Assembly: GCA_022925895.1 (NCBI GenBank)
Contig: JAKSYS010000064.1
Coordinates: 62,001-126,000, forward strand
Length of the DNA stretch: 64,000 nucleotides
Source of the DNA: Fragilaria crotonensis
Lineage: Eukaryota; Bacillariophyta; Fragilariophyceae; Fragilariales; Fragilariaceae
Direction: 5' to 3'
The stretch's first letter is position 1. Every line of letters starts with the position of its first letter. Positions 1-9,802 of this stretch are shown piece after piece. The notes under the pieces are model-generated. The model searched no databases, had not been told where the DNA came from, and was given only the letters and a program-made list of their open reading frames with translations. A program made the position numbers and the translations under genes.

Positions 1-2325
1 AATACAACGCGTTGGGCCCGTTTGTTTGGCGACTCAAGATATCAGTTCCCATTCGATGACGACGACGACAATGATGCTACAGAGGAAGCGCGAATGGACT
101 CCCAAGCTACAGAAGCCATCAATGAGAACCAAACAAGAGTTGCTGCCTCCATGGATGAAGCTGTTGCAATTGAACAACTCCCAGTTCCTCCCTTGGCTGA
201 GGCTCCACCCAGGACACCAACTGTTCCACAGCCATTGCCAAGCTCTCCATTGCTCACCCAAGGCCTCCAACTCCCATGATGTCTCAAACGAGGAGCAGTC
301 TATCGATCCTCGGTCTCTCCAGTCTCCTCCAACGCCAGACATCAGAACTTCACCTCTGCAACGCCGTCCACACTCCAGCTCACAAGCCAAGGAAGAGACG
401 CCACGCAAGGTCCCAGCTACCCCGATCTCCCCAGTTCATCAGCCAATCTTCTCCCCAGTTCGGGAGCAGACCCCAATGTCTGAAACGAGGAGAGTCCTGT
501 TCCAGACAATGCATTCGCCCTTGACTCACCACGTGACGAGCAACCAGTCAAGTCGCCTCCGCCACCAACGTCTCCGCGCCGGTCCAACCGCATTCGCGCA
601 GCACCACAACGCCTTGGATACGATAACACTCAAGGCCATGGATACTTTGCTTCTCCAAGTGCTTGGATCTTTGAGGAAAATGGAATCATCCTTTCCCCAA
701 CTGCCTTCAAGGCAGCTGCATCTGATCCTGACACTCTGAGCTTTGACCAAGCTATGGCTGACATTGAGCATGTGACCAAGTGGATGGAGGCAGCTGCTAA
801 GGAAGTGGCAAGCCTTGAGAAGAATGGGACTTGGAAGGAAGTCAGTATCCTTGAAGCCAAGACCAAGATTCTCCCAGGGACTTGGGTATTTCGCGCAAGC
901 GATCCCCAGATGGAGAAGTCACCAAGTACAAAGCGCTACTGTGTTCGAGGCGACCTTGAAGAAGGAGAACCTGAAACCTATGCCCCAGTTGTTGCTTGGA
1001 GTTCAGTTCGATTGTTCCTTGTCTTGTCCCTAACATTGGGATGGCAAACTTGCTCCATTGACTTCAGCAGTGCCTTTGTTCAAGCCAACCTAACTGACCC
1101 AGTCTGGATCCACATGCCAAGAGGCTTCAAGTCTGATCAGCCAAGCGACCAAAGGACTTGCCTACGACTTGTTAAGAGCCTCTACGGTCTCTCGGTTGCT
1201 CCCCGCCTTTGGTATCAACACATTCGTGAAGCACTCCTCCTCCAAGGATTGAAGCAGAGTGCCACAGACTCATGCCTCTTGTACAGCAAGACCATCATGA
1301 TTGTTCTCTATGTTGATGATCTTGGGATTGCCTACTCCAACAAGAAGGATCTTGACAAACTGTTCCAGGATCTTACTGATTTGGGTTTGGAGTTCACTCG
1401 TGAAGGCACCTTCACTGACTTTCTTGGAATCAAGTTTGTCAAGGATGAAGTCTCCAACACTGTCACCCTAACACAAAAGGGTTTGATTCAGAAGATCATA
1501 AAGGCAACAGGACTTCAAGACTGCAACCCCAACCACACTCCTGCTATGCAAGCATGCCTTGGGATTGACCCTGATGGAGAACCCATGGATGAGTTCTGGA
1601 ACTACCGCTCTATTGTTGGAATGCTCTTGTACTTGTCAACAAACACAAGGCCAGACATCACATTTGCAGTAAGTCAAGTTGCCAGGTTCAATCATTCTCC
1701 CAAGAAGAGCCATGCCATGGCAATCAAAACAATTGTCCGCTACTTGCACCGCACTGCTGACAAAGGAACTATTGTGACTCCCACTGGAGACCTCTCTCTT
1801 GATTGTTATGTTGATGCTGACTTTGCTGGCCTCCATGGTCGTGACCCTGATCATTCTGACACCAGCGCCAAGTCCCGCACCGGCTACATCATCACCCTTG
1901 GAGGTTGTCCAATTCTCTGGAAGTCTCAACTGCAAACAGAGATCTCCTGTCTACATTGGAATCTGAGTACTCTGCTCTCAGTGCAAGCATGAGGACTCTG
2001 TTGCCACTTCGTGATCTTCTTGGAGAAATCTGCAAGGAATTGACTCTGCCACCTGACTTCAAGTCTACCATTCGCTGCCGAGTCTTGAAGACAACAATGG
2101 TGCTCTGCTTCTGCTACCAAGCAACGCATTACTAATCGCACCAAGTACTTCCTGGTCAAATGGCACTTCTTCTGGCACCACGTCCGCAACGGAGATGTTG
2201 AAGTGCTCAAGATTGCAACCACTGACCAGTTGGCTGACTACCTTACCAAGGGCCTCAATCGAGAAGTTTTCGAACGCATTCGAAAGCTTGCTCAAGGTTG
2301 GTGACACGCGGCACCGCCGCACTTG
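1..2325 (+). mobile_element. Ty1/copia retrotransposon fossil, 3' part of the internal region
   Basis: This is the downstream part of a copia-family LTR retrotransposon; its left end lies outside the window. The longest stretch, about 754-1992, reads as copia reverse transcriptase followed by RNase H, with the catalytic YVDD motif near 1312 and the characteristic TRPDI segment near 1650. The upstream 1-750 looks like the acidic, proline-rich spacer between integrase and reverse transcriptase. The RNase H end and a terminal DYLTKGL-type motif are seen at about 2230-2300. It is broken, with a few breaks spread over several frames, so it is a fossil. The family is clear; assignment to the diatom CoDi group is inference. 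Confidence 0.9.
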
Positions 2326-2750
2326 TGTTGGGTGGATTTAAGAGTGTTCCCTCTTATCCTGCAAGCCCATATGTTTATTGTTCATGTCCTACATTTTCAC
2401 CACACCATCACTAATCTATTTCTTGTTTCATTGAATGAGAGGGAGAGTCAAGGTACAGCAGCTGACAGCTGTTATTGTGCCGTTATTGACGTTGAAATTT
2501 CGTCCCCGCCAGCTGAGTCCCATCCGGCTTTGGATACGAAGATTCTCACGCCAACTGTATACGGCGAATCGCCAGTACGAAAACTACAGTTGTCCCGGAC
2601 TGCTTTCCGCCCTCATAACCTCCTTTTCTACAACACCAATTTGTCCACATTAACCCAGTGCAATTCAACTGCAATTTCCTTCATGTGCCAACTAATTTCC
2701 AACATGTGTCCTCATCATGTTGGCTAAGTCTGGCCATGTTGCAACAGTTG
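2326..2750 (+). repeat. Candidate 3' LTR of the copia fossil (right end unresolved)
   Basis: Just after the end of the RNase H region the sequence begins TGTTGG, the usual start of a copia LTR. No partner LTR is in the window, so the right end cannot be fixed; the end given is nominal. Confidence 0.35.
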
Positions 2751-3288
2751 TTGCGACTGTCAATTCGCTCGTGACGGCGGAGTTGGAGCTGACATTTCAA
2801 TGCCCTTATCAGTGGGATGAATGCTTTGAATGTTCACTCCCACAACCCTCTAACTTCGCGAAAGTAGATCGGCAAGATTCAATCGGACCTGGATTGAATT
2901 GGTTCCTTCAAAGTGAAACCTAGAAATAAGCTCATAAGTTAAACAACACTAGAATTTATAACTCTACGTTTGACCGAACCCGGATTTCTACGAACTAGTA
3001 CGTAGCCTTGATCACGCCGTGTACTTCGACTGTGCGCTCCTTATAGTACCATAGGGTTATACAGTACCCGGTATCGTGTACTTGTACGCAGGTTCAATAC
3101 TACTGGTACAGATCTTCGTACATGTGAATGCAATACACACATGAACAAGTTGCAGTGAGCGCACGAAGTGTGGGAATACGGTCGTAATTGAGCTTGCGAC
3201 AGAAAGCTCATACCACTGGAACTTGCAACGTTTCATTGATCAAGCACACCTTGTTTCCGAGGTGTCCGTAGCACGGCTGTCTACGATC
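2751..3288. other. Intergenic, no gene seen
   Basis: This stretch holds no supported coding region. From about 2990 to 3130 it contains many GTAC and AGTAC words, a pattern that recurs in other intergenic parts of the window. It should include the promoter of the BIN4-like gene, but no box can be named. Confidence 0.4.
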
Positions 3289-3840
3289 ATGGTGTCCACC
3301 GTCACGTCTCCAGAAGCGGCAAGGAAGAAGGTTGATGCGAACTTTGATGTCATCCTTCCGTCTGCAGGTGGGGATACATGCCATGTATTGATCCAGATTG
3401 ACCCCCAAGATGCATCGCAACTCGACTTGGAAGGATCAGCCGGTGCCATCGGACGGTTTGAAGCGTCGGAGGAGGGAATTATATTGGATTGCAGGGGCTT
3501 CCAATACAAAGGAAAGATACATCCAGGCCCAACAATAATGGTTTTGAGTCATGTTGGGGATGACAAGCTCAAAGTCGAGGCTGTCACCAACGAATTTGTC
3601 ACTCTCTCCAAGGTGTCTAACGTCATGGCGAAGCTGAACGCTGTCATGGTTCAAGGCGAGATGGATGATGGGTACAAGATTATTGACGACAACGTCAATG
3701 TCAACGCCAACGTCAACGCCGTCAAGAAGACCAATGACGAGAAGCAAGAAGGTACTGTGTCGACAACCGAGGACGAGCCTCCCAAGAAAAAGCGTAAATC
3801 ATCTGCCGCTCCAAAGAAAGGAAGGGCCAAGAAGGAATAG
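3289..3840 (+). CDS. BIN4: BIN4-like DNA-binding protein, topoisomerase VI accessory subunit
   Basis: The 183-residue protein resembles plant BIN4/MIDGET, a DNA-binding partner of the topoisomerase VI complex needed for endoreduplication. The match is to the conserved core at residues 20-131: a strand-rich segment with LDLEGSAGAIGR (46-57), then LDCRGFQYKGKI (67-78), then a stretch ending in GEMDDGYKI, in the order and spacing remembered for BIN4. A spacer with repeated NVN units (135-144) leads to a basic C-terminus. PPKKKRK at 164-170 is a textbook nuclear localisation signal, followed by a second lysine-rich block. The start is the first in-frame ATG; the frame is open further upstream but without an ATG. 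It is shorter than plant BIN4, which has a longer N-terminal region. The assignment rests on remembered family sequence, not a search. Confidence 0.72.
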   Translation: MVSTVTSPEAARKKVDANFDVILPSAGGDTCHVLIQIDPQDASQLDLEGSAGAIGRFEASEEGIILDCRGFQYKGKIHPGPTIMVLSHVGDDKLKVEAVTNEFVTLSKVSNVMAKLNAVMVQGEMDDGYKIIDDNVNVNANVNAVKKTNDEKQEGTVSTTEDEPPKKKRKSSAAPKKGRAKKE

Positions 3841-4372
3841 CGGGTGTATTTGCAGGAGCATTCTTCGGACAGTTTACACATCCGATGGGAATTACGGGCA
3901 CACCAAACATCCCTTGGAAAGTTCACGGTCGACTCTACAGAACGAAGTGGTAGCTTAAATTCTAAAGCAACGAACCCTTTGTCCGATACGTTGAAGGCAT
4001 CTGATCTTCCCGAGAAATCTTCTCTCAGCAAGAACTGAGCGACTTGAACTTTGTTGGTGGAGTTCAAGCAACGAGGCAACGTCCACTGGTAATCTGGGCG
4101 CCAACATCTGCATACCACCGGTAGTCGATGCTACACAACGATTTCGTGCTTCAGACTGAATGGTGATGAACAAACCTCGACAAACCGCTCCGCCGCGAGT
4201 CTGTCAATGTCAAGGGGATGACGCCCCGAATGGCAAGCGCAACCTGAACGAGCGAGGTGGTGGATCATGCAGCATGATAGACCAGCCAACACTTTGCTCG
4301 GAATAGCTTTCGTTGAACGAGGCACTTCAGAAGAAATCCGTTCGGCGCGCTAGACGAACGGTGCTGGACGCT
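3841..4372. other. Intergenic between convergent genes
   Basis: No supported gene lies between the end of the BIN4-like gene and the end of the minus-strand secreted-protein gene. Short open frames here have no recognisable content. Confidence 0.4.
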
Positions 4373-5442
4373 TCAAGTAGACTCAGACGGAACAATATCA
4401 AAAGCAAAGTCTGTGACATCACCGCACTCTTCACCGTCAGTGCTTTCCGCTCTGACTGCTCCTGTACAAATGTACTGAACTTCACTGCATGTATCCACAG
4501 TTTCATTTCGATATGCAATCAAGATGTCACTTGGTGACATAACTAGTACCGCTTGCTGTGCGGCTCTCAGCAAGTGCTGCAGGTCTCCATTCAAGACACT
4601 TTCAAACTTTGTGATGGTCAAATCAACGATTCCAATGTTGGTCAGTTCATACGTGTATTCTACATCCACAAGACATCCGCTGGTTCCGTTACCGGCGTTA
4701 CTCCCTGCACCACTTGCCTTCAGAGAACGACAATCTTCACCCGCATGTGGTCCCTCGATGACATTGCAGGCAATGTCAAGTCTGATTTTGCATTGCTCCA
4801 TGACGTCGAACTCATACTCTGCCACAGCCACGCAGTCACCGCCCTCCACATATTTGGCTTGTACGGTGGCCACGGTAACATAGTTGCCATCACTGCAAAA
4901 GTTAACGTACTCCGTATCCCTCATTTTGACAGACTGTCCCACAGCGAGAGTCTTTGGGTTGAACACGTCAGTGTAGTCGTAGCTGTCGACTCCGTGAGAA
5001 ACCTGTAGAAAGGTGACGTCAAAGGAGTCCATACCAACGTTCATAACATTGTAAAGAAAGAAGAGCTGCACGTCACAATCAGTCGTTTTTGGTGGTATTG
5101 AGGCACAATCGACCCCATCGCGTCCGGTACAAGTTACGGAGAGCTGCTCAGTGTTGCGGCGCTCTGTGAGTTACAGGAGGAATATGCCACGAACAAACAT
5201 TAGAGACGTACAGCTATTTCACACACGTCAGCACCAATCGGCGCCATGGAAGGCGGCACTGAGTTTGGGATTGTATCCGTATTTGGAGCCCCTATGGAAT
5301 GGCTCCCAAACTCGAATTGCATTTCCCTTTCCCAGAAGTCGAGATCCTCGTTTTGGACCGCTCTCGACTGCATAGAACCGAATGTATCTGACGAATTCGC
5401 AAGCACTGCTTTCACACATAGTACAGCTAAACTAATCTTCAT
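4373..5442 (-). CDS. Secreted cysteine-rich protein with two A-type modules; two exons
   Basis: I read complement(join(4373..5143, 5212..5442)), 333 residues. Exon 1 encodes a hydrophobic leader (MKISLAVLC...) and NEDLDFWER, the diverged counterpart of the post-signal motif seen in its paralogs. The 68-bp intron starts GTACGT and ends CAG. Splicing at exactly these sites gives CEIALSVTC, matching CLVEVTATC of the 35-kb paralog residue for residue in cysteine spacing. Exon 2 holds two roughly 110-residue modules of the TYTLTNIG type with paired cysteines and probably an all-beta fold. A possible upstream ATG at 5457 adds five residues. The leader is weak for a signal peptide because a lysine interrupts the hydrophobic run. 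An extracellular or cell-surface role is inferred; the molecular function is unknown. Confidence 0.72.
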
Positions 5443-5874
5443 TTGCCGTGGGCTCATGTTGGACGAGGCGTGCGGAGTTTGAGTCGGCTAGTGACGAAAT
5501 CAAAATGTGAGGGCTCCTTGCGCCTGCATGGACAGACTCCGTCTTGGCGACGATGTACATACTTGCATTTGCCCCGACCATCATGCTGAGGAGGAGTGAA
5601 TAGATAAATTTAGCAGTTTTGAGTCTCTTAGAAAACCATCATTTACCGGACCATTAGATGTATGATGCTGTAAATTTTACTACTGCGTACAGGTGTACGT
5701 CGTATCACACAAAATAATAATGTATTCAAGGATGCCATGTATCTGCTACTGTACGTAGTACGTATACAGTACTACCGTAGGGCATTTCCTGCAGTTTTAT
5801 GTGAGGGGACGAGAACACCTCCTTTCGATAAATACTCAAGAGCGTAGGCCGTAGGCAAACTAATAACAACCTAG
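5443..5874. other. Intergenic upstream of the minus-strand secreted-protein gene
   Basis: No gene is seen. Positions 5680-5780 are dense in GTAC-type words. The stretch should contain the promoter of the gene reading leftwards from 5442. Confidence 0.35.
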
Positions 5875-7353
5875 CTACCACCTAAAAATGGCTTGGAGTC
5901 CCTAAAAAAATTCGAGTCCCTAAACGATGTAATATTCACTATGAATCCGACAACTTACTCAATTTACATCCAATCAAGAAATCACATGCAGGAAAAATGT
6001 TCCTTTCCATGTGGAGCTCCTGATGTTTGCAGGGAGCAACTATCACTCGAGAGGCCGGTTCGCTGATAATGACACTGAAAGATGGACGCTTGGCAGTTTT
6101 TAGAATTCACTAAATTTACGTCATTGAGCCGGACCTACCATTTTATTTAGACACACCGCTCTGAATGTTTTTGAATGATTTTAAAAACCTAGTTAACGGT
6201 TTAACTGCTGCTTTCATCACAGTCACCTCATATCCGAAACCAGCCGTCGGATTATACCATTCGAGTTGGGAGACAAGAGACTCGTATCCAATGGACGCGG
6301 CTTGAGGACATAGACAGTGTACGACATGGAAGTAGGCATGGATGGCAGTTCATGAGACCAGAACAAGACGGCGTCTCTGGAGTTTTGGGAGCGTGTTCTT
6401 TCAGAAATGGTAGTGCCTGCGGCAACAGATGCATGTCCACTGGACAAGGTTTGGGAAGTTCCTTGATGCGACGACAAGGACTCTCGGCGCTTCGAACAAG
6501 ATGAGCGACGGACTGGCATCTCTGGATCAAGGAGACTACTGTGTGATTTCACCTGAGGTTCCGGCTCGCCATAGGTAGTAGGTAGTATCCGCATTCGTCG
6601 TCATCTATGGCATGGATGCGCGACGTCGAGCGCAACGGTGTGTTCGAGGAGGCTTGTCTACGTCTACACCACCGTCGGGGGCCGAGTAGGACATGGAGGG
6701 AGCAAATCTTTGACTTGAACAAGTTTTACGAAGCATGCGAGTTTTCATACCAATTTTGAGGTTCAATCCTCGAACGACGACATGGTCGCGAAACTGATAC
6801 CGTCGAGCGCTGGCATTGCAGACCACAAGACCCCTTTGCCGAGATCGTCATGGGGTCCTAGAATCACAGCAACTCAGAGCCTGACGTGAATGAATGTGAT
6901 GCATGGCTGATTGTTGAAGTGCATGAGTCGACCATGTGCACGTGCGAGAGAAGGGAGTGACGGATAGAAACAAAGTGTGGTGATAGTATGATACCCATTA
7001 GAAAACAATACGAATGCAATACGGGAAGTCGGCGTAGCAGTACGAAATGCAAATACTAAACCTTGCATCGAATGATGTAAAAAGGCTCAAAGGACGAATA
7101 TAAAAAATAATCGGGTATATAGAGAATTCAATGAATGGCTTGGAGTCCCTAAAATCGAAAACGATGCTTGCAAGATCGTCACGATCTCATTGCATTCATC
7201 GTCCCGTATGTAATTGATTAAACCGCTGTGTACTCTGAAGCATAATTCTCCTCTTTGCCATTTCGCAGAGTGTGTTACAACTGCTTTTCGTGGAGATATT
7301 TTTAGTCGAAACATGATGTTTTTAAGGGACTCCAAGCCATTTTTAGGTGGTAG
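5875..7353. mobile_element. DNA element with 29-bp inverted ends and TAG target duplication
   Basis: The left end starts CTACCACCTAAAAATGGC, and the right end (7325-7353) is its reverse complement over about 29 bp. TAG flanks both sides (5872-5874 and 7354-7356), which fits a 3-bp target duplication. A partial internal copy of the end motif (GGCTTGGAGTCCCTAAAA) lies near 7137. No transposase is recognisable; open frames such as 6223-6594 (minus) match nothing I know. It is best read as a non-autonomous or decayed cut-and-paste element. Confidence 0.7.
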
Positions 7354-7600
7354 TAGAGTGTATCATGCAAAATATGCTTTGCTGCGTTCAGATTCATTTG
7401 CATCCCTACTCCAGAATAAGTTCGTGAGGGTGTGACCGATGTGCGTTGTAAGGCGAAGAGGCACCCTCACACTAACAAAACGCTCTTTGCGAGAACCCAG
7501 CCCACGGAAGGTTGCTTCTAACTCAACGCAAGGTGAAACGGGGTGCGATGCACCCTATTTTTATGCATTCCGGCGCCACTCCTACGGACCGCCAGTGCTA

Positions 7601-7768
7601 GGTGTTAATTCACCATCAGAGTAGCATGAAGTTTGACACCAATTCACTTCTTCCCCATCACAACAGAAATAGTATTCGAAGCAAGGTGTTAATTCACCAT
7701 CAGAGTAGCATGAAGTTTGACACCAATTCACTTCTTCCCCATCACAACAGAAATAGTATTCGAAGCAA
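7601..7768. repeat. Two tandem copies of an 84-bp unit across the SIL1 stop codon
   Basis: Units 7601-7684 and 7685-7768 look identical by eye. Each contains the last codons and TGA stop of SIL1 plus about 40 bp of 3' sequence. The copy nearer the gene supplies the working stop; the outer copy is a duplicate tail. Confidence 0.9.
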
Positions 7769-9173
7769 GGTGAAGAAGTTCTTCGCGAACGTGTGGATCC
7801 AGCCCAGGTTCTGCTTGCCACGACTTCGTCACTTCCTCAAGGGCCGTAGTGGCTACCTCCTTGCTCCAATCACAAAAGGGAGCAATAGACTGGATAGCAC
7901 GAACCGACGTTTCCCTCAAGGCCGAGTGTTTCAAAGCATCTAGACTACTTTGACAAAGCTCAGATGTTGCGAACGCGTTGATGATATTCTGATGGCCATC
8001 GGTATGAAGAATAACATCCGATACAACGTCTCCGATCAAAGCCAAAATGCGTTTTGCCAGTCCCAAATCTTCTCCGCTTCGCAAGATACCTGCCAAAATC
8101 CTCGATAGGCTTGCTGGTCCATCAATCCTTAAAAAGTAGAGTTGCGCCGCTCGATTTCCTCGCAGTATTGAACCCAGAGCGTAAACAATTTTATGGCAAG
8201 TCTTGCTTTCAGGAGACTCGTCAAGTTGCTCTTTTAGAAGTTTCATAGGTGTCGTTGTTGTACCATGCACCGTAAGTGGTTCAATTCCATAGGAATAGAA
8301 CTCCTCCGTGTTCTTGACCGCAGTTCCGATTGCCCATGCCGCGTGCATCTGGACTCTGGTAACCAATTCCATGTCAGTATAACTTGTATTCGATTGATGC
8401 ACAGAGTCGTCGAGCAAGGAAACCAAGAGGTGCCAGCCACCCAACGTATGAAAGTCACGTGTCATGTCCACATCAGCAAGGTGGTATTCCAAATCGACCA
8501 GCACCGAAACGATATCGGTGACGACTCCGTCCTCCGCTTCTGAATCAAAGGTATTTCGTGCCTCTTCGAGTTCCACCAGGTGCTTTGATGGATCTTCTAG
8601 ATATGCATTTAGTCTTGCAATGCGATCCTTCAGCAGTTCTGGCATATCCATCTGCATTTCCAATTGCAGCCTGGCAAGTTCTTGCTGTCGATCTTCCCAG
8701 AGCTTCTTCATTTTTTCTTGAAAGGCTTCACGTTCTTCTTTACTCATTCCAGCGCCAGTGCTTGAGGGAAGTTTTGGAAGTCCCATACGTTCTTGTTCGT
8801 CGATAGGAAGCTTTGAGAGAGTGCGGTACATCATGTCATAATCATACTTAGCTCTGGCCTCCTTGATCTTTTCTTGTATTGATCCATCAGAGGCATCATT
8901 TTTTGTATCGCTATCTGGCACGATTTGAAGTGCATTCCCGTCTGGCGTTATCTCCACTGCTCCCTTGTCGGGTTGATCTACATCCAGCAGTTTCGCCATT
9001 TTTTCTCCGGTCGTCATGTCCATGCGAATATGCGCTCCAGCAGGAAGAGTTTCATTCTCCCATACTGTTTGCCATTCCTTGGTAAGGACCAATTCCTTGG
9101 TAGACGCACAAATCAGTAGTGTTGCGACAACCACGACGAAAAGGGGAAAGGAACGGAAACAAGAAAATCTCAT
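7728..9173 (-). CDS. SIL1: SIL1-type nucleotide exchange factor for ER Hsp70 (BiP)
   Basis: SIL1 releases ADP from the ER-lumen Hsp70 BiP and so supports protein folding and import. The 481-residue protein has a clear signal peptide (residues 1 to about 24, hydrophobic core LFVVVVATLLICA). It then has the SIL1 hallmark EWQ...LPAGAHIRMDMTTGEK (33-58), which parallels the animal segment with LPAG-HVRLNLQTG. A charged coiled-coil stretch follows (about 120-200), then an armadillo-like helical domain (about 205-480) of the Fes1/SIL1/HspBP1 type. The start is the only ATG giving the signal peptide. It ends VVMGKK and lacks an obvious HDEL-type retention signal. It is a single exon, divergent from TAF2 with 629 bp between the two start codons. 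The stop codon lies in a tandem duplication. Confidence 0.9.
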   Translation of the reverse strand: MRFSCFRSFPLFVVVVATLLICASTKELVLTKEWQTVWENETLPAGAHIRMDMTTGEKMAKLLDVDQPDKGAVEITPDGNALQIVPDSDTKNDASDGSIQEKIKEARAKYDYDMMYRTLSKLPIDEQERMGLPKLPSSTGAGMSKEEREAFQEKMKKLWEDRQQELARLQLEMQMDMPELLKDRIARLNAYLEDPSKHLVELEEARNTFDSEAEDGVVTDIVSVLVDLEYHLADVDMTRDFHTLGGWHLLVSLLDDSVHQSNTSYTDMELVTRVQMHAAWAIGTAVKNTEEFYSYGIEPLTVHGTTTTPMKLLKEQLDESPESKTCHKIVYALGSILRGNRAAQLYFLRIDGPASLSRILAGILRSGEDLGLAKRILALIGDVVSDVILHTDGHQNIINAFATSELCQSSLDALKHSALRETSVRAIQSIAPFCDWSKEVATTALEEVTKSWQAEPGLDPHVREELLHLASNTISVVMGKK

Positions 9174-9802
9174 GACCGAAGGAGCTGTTCAACGGGCGCT
9201 ATCAGCTTTCAGGGGCTTACAGATAGTGGTATCAGACCGTCCGTGATGGAGGCAGAGTAGGATGGCGAAGTGCGACTTGTGTGAACAAGAACGAAGAACT
9301 TCGTTCTTCGTGTACCCCCGACGAGAGGAACGAAAACGATTACTGCGTATGACTATTCACTTCATATATATAAATATACAACAATTAATACTCGAAAATG
9401 TTCAAACCTCCACGTGGATTTAATTGACATGTGGCGAATTGAAGCGCGACAGGATGGACTTCATATCTGGACTGTACCAGGTACAGTATATCATACGTAC
9501 TTCTTCCTCACGTACTAGTACAGGACTCCTGTGATATACTTGTACTGGAGTACTGTAGACCTGGTGAGACTGTGGTTACGTACTCGTTCTCCGTATTCCG
9601 TATACCACAGGGATACAGCGTACAGAAACGGATTACTTGGACAGTACTTTCTTCAGTACTGGAGTATTACAGGTACTGGTACAAGTACCAAGGAGTTGCG
9701 ACTTGCGACATCAGGCGTGATAACATGTTCGACCGATATTGAATATTGATATGCACTCAGCATGCTGTTGTTGGTGTACTCCATTTCAGTTCAGTCAAGA
9801 CG
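9174..9802. promoter_or_regulatory. Shared divergent intergenic region of SIL1 and TAF2
   Basis: The start codons of SIL1 (minus) and TAF2 (plus) face away from each other across this 629-bp stretch, so both promoters should lie here. A TATA-like run (TATATATAAATATA) sits at about 9364. Positions 9470-9690 are very rich in GTAC and AGTACT words. No named factor site can be assigned. Confidence 0.45.

Noticed and set aside
4553-5008. 151-codon plus-strand frame
   Set aside because: It is antisense to the well-supported minus-strand secreted-protein gene.
6223-6594. 123-codon minus-strand frame as the transposase of the 5.9-7.4 kb element
   Set aside because: No DDE-like residues or helix-turn-helix pattern; serine- and arginine-rich composition suggests chance.
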